Shown here: in pieces, positions 24,800 to 37,080 of the stretch | Layout of the letters: each line of letters starts with the position of its first letter | Numbering within the stretch: the first letter of the stretch is position 1 | From: Druceiella hillmani | Taxonomy: Eukaryota; Arthropoda; Insecta; Lepidoptera; Hepialidae | NCBI GenBank assembly: GCA_039881145.1 | Contig: JAYKKI010000027.1 | Coordinates: 18,859,001-18,923,000, forward strand | Direction of reading: 5' to 3' | Length of the DNA: 64,000 nucleotides | Notes under the pieces: model-generated | Databases searched by the model: none | The model's input: only the letters and a program-made list of their open reading frames with translations | Told to the model about the DNA's origin: nothing | Program-made: the position numbers and the translations under genes

Positions 24800-25620
24800 T
24801 TTAATGATGTGCCCTGATCATAATTTCAAATTTGCCCTTATTTAAACCAATTATACTCGGTTCTATTGTCTTCAAAAGAAGCCAGATTCTGTCGACAAAA
24901 GAAGCCAATCAAACAATTCAAAAAATATTTCAATCCTCAAAAAGAGAAGTTTTGATCATAGGAAAATAAAATATGCTTCCCAGCAATAAAATTAAGAGCA
25001 TTACCATTTGTATAATTCATAACATAGCTAAAGGATATAGTGTTGAAATAATTTTAAAAAATGTGACGTCATTTAATTTAAATTAATACACTCATATAAA
25101 AGCCTGTAACTTAATTTTGAGTACTGAACAAAAGAAATAAGAAATTATTGAAATTAAATTAAAAAATTATTAAAATTGAAAAATGAATAGTACTTTTAAT
25201 AGTTTATTCACAAAAACGAAGCTACGTAAATCTTTAACTCCAATGACGCCAAAGACAAACGAGAAGGAAACAAAGCTCATTATACTGAAAAATTTTAATA
25301 CACAAGGATACCGTGAATTTAATTTTAGTTTTATTGTATAAATATTCGCAAATTGCCATTACTATAATAGCATAATTATTTTAAGAAGGTTCTGACTATG
25401 GTATCAAATACAAATGTACTAATGAATTATACTTACGAATTTTTTGTTTCCGGTCAAATTTACTAGTTATTGTAAACAAAAAGTTTTAGAGTATTTTCTG
25501 AATATTTCTTTAATGTATATGTTAAAATTTTCTACATATAACGTGTTTATACGTTAACATTTTTAGTATTCAGCACGGCTATTTATTCTTTGGTTTTCTT
25601 ACTTATTTTTCTTCTAAATG
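24800..25620 (+). repeat. N and O blocks, copy 2
   Basis: 'agattctgtcgacaaaagaa', 'gccaatcaaacaatt', 'cataggaaaataaaatatgc', 'gagcattaccatttgtataa'; then O with 'gtattcagcacggctattta'. Confidence 0.75.
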
Positions 25621-25639
25621 TCATTCATTATGTATATAT

Positions 25640-25735
25640 CAAAAACTTTCACAAAACTCATTGGTTGGGACTCGAATAAATTTTATTTAGGTTATATTTT
25701 TCACATAGCGATCAAATATTTTAAATTTAAATCGA
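25640..25735 (+). repeat. Core A, copy 4 (truncated)
   Basis: Only the start survives ('ctcattggttgggactcgaa', 'ttcacatagcgatcaaatat'). It then breaks off into unrelated sequence with 'aagcggcccacgg'. The 'aagtcggccaa' segment is deleted. Confidence 0.7.
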
Positions 25736-27149
25736 TATCAACCACTTAAAAGCGGCCCACGGTTAAAAAAAGTGGACTGATCCTCCACTAATTCATAGTT
25801 TACATATCGTAGCCTTTCAAAATAGCTATGACACAGTCCGCAGAAGCGTGTTAAGTACCAAAAAACACATTTCATTAAATATATCTCCGAAGTTGGTAAT
25901 GTATAAAGTGATATTTCTCCAACCCAAATAACGTTACCCCCTAATTTACATTTCAGTATGTAGTAGCACACAATTAATTTATATTACAGTATGTAGTTAT
26001 CTTAAGTCAATATCAGTTATTGACATTGTCAGAACTTCGTGTGACAGATAAATTAAAATATTATTTTGCGTAAAATCTAACTTCTATGAAGTAAAACTAA
26101 AAAATACAATAAAAAAGCACAAACTAATAGACATGAATGCTATAGAAGAAGTTTTAGCTAGCAATTAGTTGCAATTGCTTCTCGAATGATAACATTGTGG
26201 TATAAATATTTCAAAATATTTAGTTTTTCTATTATATCTTTGTAGTGTATACCTTTTTTTACTGGTGTAATAGTTAAGTGTTATCGAATAGGTTTAATTC
26301 CAAGTTAACTACAATCCTAGGGGTTAGCATTCATGGCGATCAATGATTCAAAAAAGTTTCAAAACGAGTTTTCAAACAAAATTTTACATACGTTTACATA
26401 TAATTACTACAGCTTATAAAACTTGCAAGGATTACTCACTTTTCTAAAGATTTTTATTTGATGGTGTTCAGCGGTATCAATTCCAGATTTGAATTGAAAA
26501 GTTTGAAGTTATATCCTACGAACATTTTCTGTGGTACTTATAATTGATGCAAAAAAAATATTTCAATTGAATAATTCTCCCGAATAGATCTGGCAATTAT
26601 TAATCAGTATAAATCTACTTTTTACGTGCAGAGTATTTTTACGTTAATGATAAATATTTTAGCTTTAATGATTATGCGAATTAATTTGTAAAGAGTAATT
26701 CTAATTTTAGATCGTATATGTAATTCAGTACAGAAGAACCAGTCAAGAGAAGTCCACATATGTGCAGCTTAAAATTTAGTTTAGGTTAACCCAAGTTAAA
26801 TTTTTATTCAAGTTCAATATTTACATATAAAGACAATTTTTTAATATTTTTAGTTAAGAGAGTAACACCATTAGCCTATAAACATTTATGCAAACTGCAA
26901 AGTAGTCGAAGCACTTTGAAAATAATAATAACACAAAATAGTGAAAAATTAAAAGGTAGGTGAAAAAATTACTCTAACAAATCAAATTGCACAATCATGT
27001 TGCGGAATAAACAAATGCAGCAGAAATATAACATTAATTTGATAGCGAAGTATACGGATGGTTGATTTACGGAGGGATATATTAGGTAAAATCAAAAGGT
27101 ATATAGCACACTTTAGTCATATAACCCTGTTTATAATGACGAAATTTTT

Positions 27150-29961
27150 GAAGGCAATGAAAGCGAAGTTTTATAAAGACTCTAGACGGTATTCGCTGAG
27201 GTACATGAATATGAAGAGTAAATTATGAGAGACTTGAAATTGTGACCCACTAAGCATAGAAGGACGTTTACTTGTCGCATGCGAAACATTGTTTATGGTC
27301 ATTAAGGAAGTACGTGTACTATTTAATATCTAAAACCATGCAAAGTATCTGATGTAGTATAAAAAAATTAATTTAGGAAAGCAAACAAAATACTTGCTTA
27401 AATATATTTGAATATCCTTTTAATTTTAAAGAAAATTGGTTTAACCAGCCGCAAAGAAAGAAAAACTAGTTAAGGAAGAAAAAAGGGGGGCGTAAAAATA
27501 CGCCGCGGTGTTACTTTTTTCAAAAACAATGTAATTTAAAGGGAAATTGGGAAGAAAGTTATGCATTGCCATAATATTTTAGATCAGTTTATCAATGAGA
27601 TATTAAATTGTATTTATGTTTATAATTCACTTACTATGTGCAAGTCTTTATTGTAATTTTCATGGCTATGCTCGATAACGAGGAAACCGAAAACCAAGAA
27701 AAAAAATACAGTATTAAAGCATTACTAAAATATCATGTAACTAATGCTTTTACTAACTTGTGTCGTTCTTTAACTGTTAGTATAAAATATGGCATGAAAT
27801 GAAATAAGTACGAAATTTTTTAAAAATGTATTAAAAATACAATCTTGACAAAAGTAGTAGTTAATATAAACAATTATTTACGCTTTCGAAGATTGGATAA
27901 GTTTGATATGAACCGTGTCGTAGCTCTTATAAAAAATTTTGCTACTTTTTTGTTTTATTTCACAGTGGTGAGTTTTCTGCAAGGTGACGAGTCTAACTCA
28001 CTTATAAAAATACTGGTAAGATTTTCAGGGTTGAACTATATTTCTGCCGAAAATAATACGACTCACATCAAGTATTCTATTTTGTTATTAGCTTAAGCAA
28101 AAAGTTTAGGAGCTAATTCAAAATTGGTTATGAAATTCACTCCGAACAAAAGAAGAGACGAACATTTGTGGCCTATGAGCAAACTTTTTAGAAACATATT
28201 TCATTAAGTTGCGTATTCCACACCACAGACAAAACAGAGAAGCTAAAATAAATTGTCATTGCTAAAGTACACATACTGGACAGTGCTACGATTGCCTAGA
28301 GGCGACGGAAAAGTTCTACTGCGGCCAGACGGGCCAATGTCTGCGCGGGCCTAATAACTTAGTAGAATTTGTTGATTAAGGCCGGTATATAACGATACCG
28401 GATAGGCAAAGTTTATAAATTATTAGGGTTCGGTTAGACTGTGTCGTATCGACCGTGTGTTAGCCAGCCATTGTTTTTGTCGACGAATATGTTATGCCTG
28501 GTCTATGTATAGATTGTGCTTACAGTTAATATCAGAATTTAGGTTTTCAGTGTTTTGTTATTTTACGCATTCTTTGAGACCGAACGAAAACATTTATTGT
28601 TATTTTATGTATTATATAATGTTGCAATGCACAGGATTAATTTGAAACTAAATTTTCTCAAAAAGGAAAAAATAAAGAAAAAATTAGATATTAATTTTAA
28701 AGTCTTCGTTTGCAAAAAGTGCACAGCGAACATATATTTTCATAATAGGTATTTGTCAGGTTTTTTCTATAAAAGTTAAAATATAAGCGTAAATTAAAAA
28801 TTATTTCACGGAAAATTCTAGTAATATTGCATTTCTCAGTGGGTTTGGAAATCTCTGAATCTTGTAGTTTAAGTTGTAAGATTCCATTTATCAATTTATT
28901 GTAAATAATAAAAAAATTAAAAATTCATTAAAAAAATAATTTTTTAACTTAATAAAATAACTGTTATCAACGGCTATATTTTAAAAACCGATTTCCAAAA
29001 AAATAAATTATTACTGCCAAATTTTACAATCCATCACAATGAATTAGCTATTTGATATTACAAATGCAAATACTAAATCAATAGTTATGGAAAAACGTGC
29101 ATTTTGCTAAGAAAGATTTAAGTTTTAACGTAAATCTGAATATGTCAGGCTTCATTTCTGCACTCGTAAGGAAACTTATATTAAGAAAAGAGGTGACAGT
29201 ACTTACTGCAGTAACAATGGAAGATAGATACAGTGTAACAAAATGCTTTGACATCACAGCAATGTAATGTGAAATCGTGATTTACTTTAAAATTTAATTT
29301 TATGTTTGTTTCGTAATATTTATATTTTCTGCAAAGACAAAATGCAAAAAAGTATAAATTTTCGTAAAAGTTTTTATCTTTATACTTAACCAAGAATTCA
29401 TGTTGTGTTTATATTTTGAGATAGGAATGCAAATGCTTAGATTATACTTAGAATGAATTTTCAGATTATTTCGAAATTAACTTGCGTTTAGTTTTATACT
29501 TGGAATCAATTTTTATATTATTTTAAAATAAACAATAAATAAGTTCATTCCCTTAACTGTACAAGAAATTATGGAGTTTAGATAAGAATCGCCATTTTTA
29601 TTCAAATGATAATATTCTGTATATACAATGAATATCATTCGTTTTTTGGGACATTCACTAAATTTCATTTACTTAAAGTAGTAATCAAAGAGTCATTTTA
29701 GCCAATGGACAAAGGATTATATAAAAAAATGGAAATAGACAATCTTCATATGTTTTATAATTCGTAATGGGTTAAATATCAACTAAAAAGAAAAGATATT
29801 CAGAGTGAAATTAAAGGAAAGTGGACAAGAATTTATGATAATTATGCTTTTATTTACTAGTCAGAGATCAATTTAAGTCCCATTAACCATATATTTAGCA
29901 GATTGAAATTTGTACTATACTTAAGAAATTAATTTTTGACCTTCTGTGAAATGGAAACCTA
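27150..29961 (-). repeat. Palindrome left arm (inverted copy, 2,812 bp)
   Basis: This arm is the reverse complement of 29,963-32,774. Every landmark checked satisfies position sum 59,924: the ends (27150/32774), the ORF pairs 27845-28096/31828-32079, 28697-28894/31030-31227 and 29181-29393/30531-30743, and the centre. There are therefore no net indels, and paired open frames translate identically. Similarity stops abruptly outward of 27,150 (27149 T faces 32775 C, then no match). It contains inverted B-edge, H, G (28.2-28.5) and D blocks. Left of it, normal-order array sequence leads up to about 27.09 kb. Confidence 0.96.
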
Positions 29962-29978
29962 ATCCTTTTCCATTTCCA
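29946..29978. repeat. Palindrome centre
   Basis: Symmetry point at 29,962. Pairing runs perfectly outward from 29945/29979. Inside, only pairs 46/78, 47/77, 58/66 and 60/64 (29,9xx numbering) fail, so there is effectively no spacer between the arms. Such a centre would form an almost complete hairpin. Confidence 0.93.
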
Positions 29979-32774
29979 AGAAGGTCAAAAATTAATTTCT
30001 TAAGTATAGTACAAATTTCAATCTGCTAAATATATGGTTAATGGGACTTAAATTGATCTCTGACTAGTAAATAAAAGCATAATTATCATAAATTCTTGTC
30101 CACTTTCCTTTAATTTCACTCTGAATATCTTTTCTTTTTAGTTGATATTTAACCCATTACGAATTATAAAACATATGAAGATTGTCTATTTCCATTTTTT
30201 TATATAATCCTTTGTCCATTGGCTAAAATGACTCTTTGATTACTACTTTAAGTAAATGAAATTTAGTGAATGTCCCAAAAAACGAATGATATTCATTGTA
30301 TATACAGAATATTATCATTTGAATAAAAATGGCGATTCTTATCTAAACTCCATAATTTCTTGTACAGTTAAGGGAATGAACTTATTTATTGTTTATTTTA
30401 AAATAATATAAAAATTGATTCCAAGTATAAAACTAAACGCAAGTTAATTTCGAAATAATCTGAAAATTCATTCTAAGTATAATCTAAGCATTTGCATTCC
30501 TATCTCAAAATATAAACACAACATGAATTCTTGGTTAAGTATAAAGATAAAAACTTTTACGAAAATTTATACTTTTTTGCATTTTGTCTTTGCAGAAAAT
30601 ATAAATATTACGAAACAAACATAAAATTAAATTTTAAAGTAAATCACGATTTCACATTACATTGCTGTGATGTCAAAGCATTTTGTTACACTGTATCTAT
30701 CTTCCATTGTTACTGCAGTAAGTACTGTCACCTCTTTTCTTAATATAAGTTTCCTTACGAGTGCAGAAATGAAGCCTGACATATTCAGATTTACGTTAAA
30801 ACTTAAATCTTTCTTAGCAAAATGCACGTTTTTCCATAACTATTGATTTAGTATTTGCATTTGTAATATCAAATAGCTAATTCATTGTGATGGATTGTAA
30901 AATTTGGCAGTAATAATTTATTTTTTTGGAAATCGGTTTTTAAAATATAGCCGTTGATAACAGTTATTTTATTAAGTTAAAAAATTATTTTTTTAATGAA
31001 TTTTTAATTTTTTTATTATTTACAATAAATTGATAAATGGAATCTTACAACTTAAACTACAAGATTCAGAGATTTCCAAACCCACTGAGAAATGCAATAT
31101 TACTAGAATTTTCCGTGAAATAATTTTTAATTTACGCTTATATTTTAACTTTTATAGAAAAAACCTGACAAATACCTATTATGAAAATATATGTTCGCTG
31201 TGCACTTTTTGCAAACGAAGACTTTAAAATTAATATCTAATTTTTTCTTTATTTTTTCCTTTTTGAGAAAATTTAGTTTCAAATTAATCCTGTGCATTGC
31301 AACATTATATAATACATAAAATAACAATAAATGTTTTCGTTCGGTCTCAAAGAATGCGTAAAATAACAAAACACTGAAAACCTAAATTCTGATATTAACT
31401 GTAAGCACAATCTATACATAGACCAGGCATAACATATTCGTCGACAAAAACAATGGCTGGCTAACACACGGTCGATACGACACAGTCTAACCGAACCCTA
31501 ATAATTTATAAACTTTGCCTATCCGGTATCGTTATATACCGGCCTTAATCAACAAATTCTACTAAGTTATTAGGCCCGCGCAGACATTGGCCCGTCTGGC
31601 CGCAGTAGAACTTTTCCGTCGCCTCTAGGCAATCGTAGCACTGTCCAGTATGTGTACTTTAGCAATGACAATTTATTTTAGCTTCTCTGTTTTGTCTGTG
31701 GTGTGGAATACGCAACTTAATGAAATATGTTTCTAAAAAGTTTGCTCATAGGCCACAAATGTTCGTCTCTTCTTTTGTTCGGAGTGAATTTCATAACCAA
31801 TTTTGAATTAGCTCCTAAACTTTTTGCTTAAGCTAATAACAAAATAGAATACTTGATGTGAGTCGTATTATTTTCGGCAGAAATATAGTTCAACCCTGAA
31901 AATCTTACCAGTATTTTTATAAGTGAGTTAGACTCGTCACCTTGCAGAAAACTCACCACTGTGAAATAAAACAAAAAAGTAGCAAAATTTTTTATAAGAG
32001 CTACGACACGGTTCATATCAAACTTATCCAATCTTCGAAAGCGTAAATAATTGTTTATATTAACTACTACTTTTGTCAAGATTGTATTTTTAATACATTT
32101 TTAAAAAATTTCGTACTTATTTCATTTCATGCCATATTTTATACTAACAGTTAAAGAACGACACAAGTTAGTAAAAGCATTAGTTACATGATATTTTAGT
32201 AATGCTTTAATACTGTATTTTTTTTCTTGGTTTTCGGTTTCCTCGTTATCGAGCATAGCCATGAAAATTACAATAAAGACTTGCACATAGTAAGTGAATT
32301 ATAAACATAAATACAATTTAATATCTCATTGATAAACTGATCTAAAATATTATGGCAATGCATAACTTTCTTCCCAATTTCCCTTTAAATTACATTGTTT
32401 TTGAAAAAAGTAACACCGCGGCGTATTTTTACGCCCCCCTTTTTTCTTCCTTAACTAGTTTTTCTTTCTTTGCGGCTGGTTAAACCAATTTTCTTTAAAA
32501 TTAAAAGGATATTCAAATATATTTAAGCAAGTATTTTGTTTGCTTTCCTAAATTAATTTTTTTATACTACATCAGATACTTTGCATGGTTTTAGATATTA
32601 AATAGTACACGTACTTCCTTAATGACCATAAACAATGTTTCGCATGCGACAAGTAAACGTCCTTCTATGCTTAGTGGGTCACAATTTCAAGTCTCTCATA
32701 ATTTACTCTTCATATTCATGTACCTCAGCGAATACCGTCTAGAGTCTTTATAAAACTTCGCTTTCATTGCCTTC
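29963..32774 (+). repeat. Palindrome right arm (normal array orientation, 2,812 bp)
   Basis: This arm follows normal array order: D (29.99-30.33), E ('gatattcattgtatatacag'), F (30.6-30.76), G (31.43-31.72), H (32.33-32.48, 'taactagtttttctttc'), and the first part of core B, ending at 'cattgccttc'. Array sequence continues without a break past 32,774, so this is the parental copy and the left arm is the added one. Confidence 0.95.
31430..31720 (+). repeat. G block, copy 3 (mirrored at 28,204-28,494)
   Basis: 'cacggtcgatacgacacagt', 'atataccggccttaatcaac', 'aggcccgcgcagacattggc', 'ccgtctggccgcagtagaac' and 'cgtcgcctctaggcaat'. Confidence 0.87.
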
Positions 32775-32990
32775 CGTCGACACAGAAATATGACATGCGC
32801 GCGATCAACCGCGAAAGTCGGCCAAGCTCATCAATTCACGAGACATCACGAAAGAGTAATGGATCCCGAGTCTTGACGGATACACACTCGTGGGAAATAA
32901 ATTGATACATCATTTTAACGGTTGCGACATAACAGATGATGTATATTCAACTCGCGTATGTGCGTGATACTTGGAGAAAATCTATACTTT
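32640..32990 (+). repeat. Core B, copy 4
   Basis: A consensus-like copy. Positions 32765-32923 are identical base for base to 52393-52551 (159 of 159, constant offset 19,628), while sequence on either side is about 80-90% similar by eye. The palindrome boundary (32,774) falls ten bases inside this identical tract. Confidence 0.92.
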
Positions 32991-33169
32991 TATATCTATT
33001 TTCCTTTATTAATGAAGCATTTAAGAATTACTCACCTTGTGAAGACATTGTATGTTATAAGTGAATTACTTGTAGTAAAATACTTTGTAATTCAAGAAGA
33101 CTCACCATTTGCTGACAAATGTTTTATGTAATCATCCTGATTATGTCTGTAATAAATTTTCGATAGATC

Positions 33170-33590
33170 TGGTGGTCTCTGCAATACCGACAAGAAGATA
33201 AGGGAGAAGATTCCCCGTCTTTCTATTATAGAATATTTGATAATTCTCTTCGCGGAGAGAAAAAAATGGTTTTTCGTAGATATGGTGGCGGTGATAGATA
33301 CTGTGTAGACGTTAGATTGCTATCAGGACAAATAAATCTATTTTCGAACAATTGAGGATTAAACACGATTTTCGGTAACTTGATACTAAACAATTCTTTA
33401 ATACTTTGGCCATGAAATAGGCAGAGACCCTCATTATCTGGATAAACTTTTAATGATTAAGATGGGCAACGAAAGTGACTACGAAGACGGATGCCTCACC
33501 ATTGGTCAGGTCATCAATTTTAAATGCTCTCAGAACTTTCATTAGTAGCGGCTAAGAGAGAGTCAAAGGGCAGGCAACGTTCCAAAGAAT
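33170..33590 (+). pseudogene. RTE-type LINE scrap after core B, copy 2
   Basis: 'gataattctcttcgcggaga', 'tagatatggtggcggtgata', 'gacaaataaatctattttcg', 'caattgaggattaaacacg' and 'accattggtcaggtcatcaa' parallel 12,300-12,560 and 41,190-41,460. The 'atatggtggcg' stretch corresponds to the RTE 'EMWCWRR' motif region. Heavily mutated; no usable frame. Confidence 0.55.
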
Positions 33591-33982
33591 TAATTCATAA
33601 AGTAATGGGTACCTTTCAGGATGAACAACACCTTCTGTTATAAAGATGCTATCAAGAAGAAAATTATTTTTATAAAAATGAATGTTTTGTACGTAAGTAG
33701 AAAAAGGTAGTAAGACTTTAATTACCTAGTTATATTATCAAATACTAGCAACTTCGTTATTATATTCGTAGAATTACATAGTCACATTACAATGTTGATG
33801 TGAGAAATTATACATGAATAAGTTTCTAATTATTAGAACCTGTTTGTGGTAACATTAAATATTATAAAATTAATATGTTTTAAGTAAGTTTGTATAAATA
33901 TATCAAATCGCCATATAATTGTTAAATGTTTCCTAAATTAATTTGGAATTTTACACATTTTTCAGATATTGTATAAAATTCC

Positions 33983-34880
33983 TTAATTATATACATTTCC
34001 CGTAGGACACAGAAAAGGAAAGTAACCATGCTGCTTCAAATATAGATATCGCAGGATCATCTTTTGATCACGTTCAATCATTAAGCTACATTTGGCTTCG
34101 TGTAGACTCCAAATAATATAGCTGAACTCTAACCGACTTAGTACCAATGAAGTGTACGACAGGCGAAATGATGACACGCGTAGAAAATCCTTTGAATTAT
34201 ATAACACCAATTCAAATTTTCAAAACAATTTTTGTTCTGTGTTCACCACGTACCCACGAAACAAATACATCAGGATGCCGCTAACCACATATTCATATTT
34301 AATAGGAGCGTGTACTCGGCTATAACTCTATATTGAATACTTGTTTGCATCAAGCCGTAAGCCACTCGCTGGACTCCACTCGACGACGGCGTTGATCTCC
34401 ATCTACTGTATGCCTTGATAACTGTGAAAAAGTTCCGCGAATAACAAACAACGCGTAGTCTTTACCGCACAGTCAAAATCATTTAAAATATAATTCAAAG
34501 TATAGGCCCGAGATTCGAATCTAAACTCGGTCCCGATTATGTAAAGTAAGTCTCGGATATAGTTTCCCATCCGTATATATTTCTTTCTATCTACAAGATA
34601 CGAAGAGAAAAATACTAAAAGTGGAACGAAAAATGTTCATCGCCAAGATAACTTAGCAAGATATGGTTGTCAACGAGAGCTAAAGCTTTCTGATAACATT
34701 TACTTGAAGTCTGAGGTCAACATTATAAGAGGCATAGTCTAGGAGATATGCAAGGTTTGTAACCACCGAACGTCCTACATAAAACCCATACTATTCATTA
34801 CATATTTGACCTCTGCTGCTTAAATTGACATTACGATTTAAAACGAAGTTAAATAATTTGTAGAAATCATCCCACATTTT
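33983..34880 (-). pseudogene. Jockey/CR1-type LINE reverse-transcriptase relic, copy 1
   Basis: Minus strand. The frame 33983-34210 reads SLVLSRLEFSYIIWSLHEAK and then LRYLYLKQHGYFPF, the usual non-LTR pattern downstream of the catalytic core ('SLV.S.LEY...IW.P', 'RYLY...YGYFPF'). The stretch 34,280-34,800 is nucleotide-homologous to 61,620-62,080 (for example 'tatttaataggagcgtgtac' against 'tatttaataggaggatgtgc'), where the RT core can be read. Stops and indels disrupt it. It occurs in this array unit only, so it inserted after amplification. Confidence 0.75.
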
Positions 34881-35820
34881 CCGACATTCGGTCATTTGAT
34901 CTATTGCTAAAATCATTATATAAAGAATCTTAGAGCCGATTATATTTATAATATAGAATCGTTTTGGTCATATATAAGCGCCAAAACGAGACCCGGGCAA
35001 TCTAAGTTCTCTTGGTGAAATTTTCAAATTGTAACTTTTTGCTACTTATTAACGAACACCAGTTTTTCCCTTTATTTACTCTAGTTTAAAATTTAAATTA
35101 TTAATTCACGAAAATCTCTTTGTGCAAAAAATTTCTGCAACCAAGACAATTAGCACAGAGTAATACAATAAACATGTATTATTTTGCAAATGATAAATTA
35201 GTAAAGATTTTATCTTCCTACCTTCAAATTATAGTCACATGACGACACGCATATGCATATCCAGGTTGAATAAAATGGTTTATTACGTCCTAAATGCGAG
35301 AATTTTCTGTAATATTTTAGAAATTTCTGACAAAATTGACAAGTTTAATAGTTTCCAACATAACAGAAATATTGTACAATTAAATGTTTGTATGTACTTA
35401 AATATGTATGGAACTGTTCATTTTGCGAATGCACCCCTATGCTATATATATTAAAGATTAGCGTAAAGATCCTAAAAGTACAAAGTTATACTTTAGTAAG
35501 GTTTTTCTGTTTATCCCAGAGAGTTTTTCTGTTTATCCATGTTATGTAGCGTATTGAGCTTCCAACTAGAATTAATATTTTCGATACAGCTGTGTTTCTT
35601 TTCAACCGTAATTTAACTGTGCTAGTGGAGATTAATATTAGTTAAATTTATACCTTGCCTTCTAATAAATTATTGGACAAAAATTTTAAGTGGGAAAAAT
35701 ATTTCTAATCATTTTTTATCACGAACTTCGATAACAAAAACCTAGGATAACACGTTTTCTACTTACCTAAGTTGCAACTTTTTAATAGATCAGTGTAGAT
35801 CGTATAACTGTTCTTATACA

Positions 35821-35895
35821 TAATTAATAAACTATCTCATAACACTTCTTATAACTGGTCGTTATAAGAATTGTTATAAGATAGTTTATTAATTA
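35821..35895. repeat. Inverted repeat, 35-bp stem, 5-nt loop, plus a direct copy
   Basis: Left arm 35821-35855, loop 35856-35860, right arm 35861-35895, nearly fully complementary. Directly after, 35,902-35,937 repeats the left-arm pattern ('ttcttataactggt' is shared). It lies where the K-to-L part of unit 4 should be. It could be a small inverted-repeat transposon or a local fold-back. Confidence 0.9.
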
Positions 35896-36192
35896 TATAA
35901 CCTATCTTATAACAGTTCTTATAACTGGTGGTTATTAAAATGTTAAGTATAGAATAAGAATAAAGATTTAAAATTATTTACGTTATATACATAATTTATC
36001 TATTTTTGTTATCAATATGGCATCAAATTATACTTAATTTTGAGCACGTGTAGCTATATACTTTAGATGTATAAAAAAAACAACAAATCTTTCCGCTAAC
36101 AAATAATTGGCGGCCGAACACATTAATGGAACGGAAATCATAAATACTCTTGCACAAATACCTACATCCGGTATCCAAATGTGTTATACCAG

Positions 36193-36465
36193 TTATACAC
36201 TATAAATTAACGTACGGTGGCTTTTCGTAATACAACCCGTGGCAGCTTTATTACCGACAACATAAACGATGAAATTAGTCGCGGCACACTTCACGTTGAC
36301 CTCCGTCCAAAATAGTTTCGACCCGAGAGAAAATATTTCATGTAATTTAAAGCTATGATTGTGATGATTGAGAAAATTGATCATCTTTTTATATAAAACA
36401 TTTATCGATAATTTTCTTATCAAATTAATCAAGGAAATATTTGAAATTAGCCACAAAATTAGCAA
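36193..36465 (-). other. 90-codon frame of unknown meaning
   Basis: The minus-strand frame has no recognised motif. The region 36,100-36,330 is somewhat GC-richer than its neighbours and I could not match it to another array unit. It may be an inserted sequence unique to unit 4. I do not claim it is coding. Confidence 0.2.
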
Positions 36466-36839
36466 ATGTGTCTAGAAAAAATACTCGCAGTATACGTTTG
36501 CTTGGAAAAGACTAAAAAATTTTTTACCATCGAATTATCTTCATCGATGCCCATCACTTTTACGATTTGATTCTGTGCCATCTAATGCCATCAAACTACA
36601 CTGATATTACAATTTATAGAAACCCACCGTGGAAACTTCCATTATAATTTTGCCACCCACTCGTCTGTAATAGCCTTGAATTGAGGGAGAGTTTTGATAA
36701 AATAATATTAAAAAAAAAGAAGAAAGAGACAAAGTAAAGTGAAACTCACTGACTTCAAACGTAAATCTAATTTTCCTTTCTTTACCATAAAAATATATGC
36801 ATGGTTATTACCGTGGAGCAAATAAAACAAATATTTCAA

Positions 36840-37080
36840 GAATGTTCTCACTACGATATTAAATGCTAATTAAATAATTATATTTAGCTCGGAGTTCTGT
36901 ATTTCTCATGAAATTTATTTACTGTAATAGACAGAGAGTCTTAGAATATTTTCTAGGTCTTCGTTTGCAGTATAAATCATTACTTTTGATATACGAGTAT
37001 AGAGTGCCTATACATTTAGAATTTCAGTATTGAACATGGTTGCTATTTCTTTAGTTTTCTCATCGCTAATATTATTATAG
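36840..37080 (+). repeat. O block, copy 3
   Basis: 'gaatgttctcactacgatat', 'tttatttactgtaataga', 'cagtattgaacatggttgct' match O copies near 14.8, 25.4 and 46.5 kb. Confidence 0.75.

Larger units (their letters stand above)
17400..25639 (+). repeat. Array unit 3 (about 8.2 kb)
   Basis: Core A 17.4; D 19.13-19.52; F with a 224-bp local duplication 19.69-20.14; G 21.14-21.48; core B 22.22-22.60; J 23.48-23.88; K-like 24.0-24.1 ('agctgtgtttcttttgtcgt'); N/O 24.8-25.6. The RTE scrap seen after core B in other units is not recognisable here. Confidence 0.78.

Noticed and set aside
27845..32079. Paired identical open frames at mirrored positions (62-83 codons)
   Set aside because: Their identity reflects the palindrome arms, not conservation of a protein. 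None shows a known motif and none is open in the other array units.
27150..32774. Palindrome as simple sequencing fold-back artefact
   Set aside because: Not fully excluded, but the left arm joins normal-order array sequence at 27,149 rather than continuing as a mirror of the right flank, which argues for a real inverted duplication.
34495..34560. 'agattcgaatct' looked like a tRNA T-arm
   Set aside because: No acceptor, D-arm or anticodon arm can be placed around it; it lies inside the decayed LINE on the minus strand.
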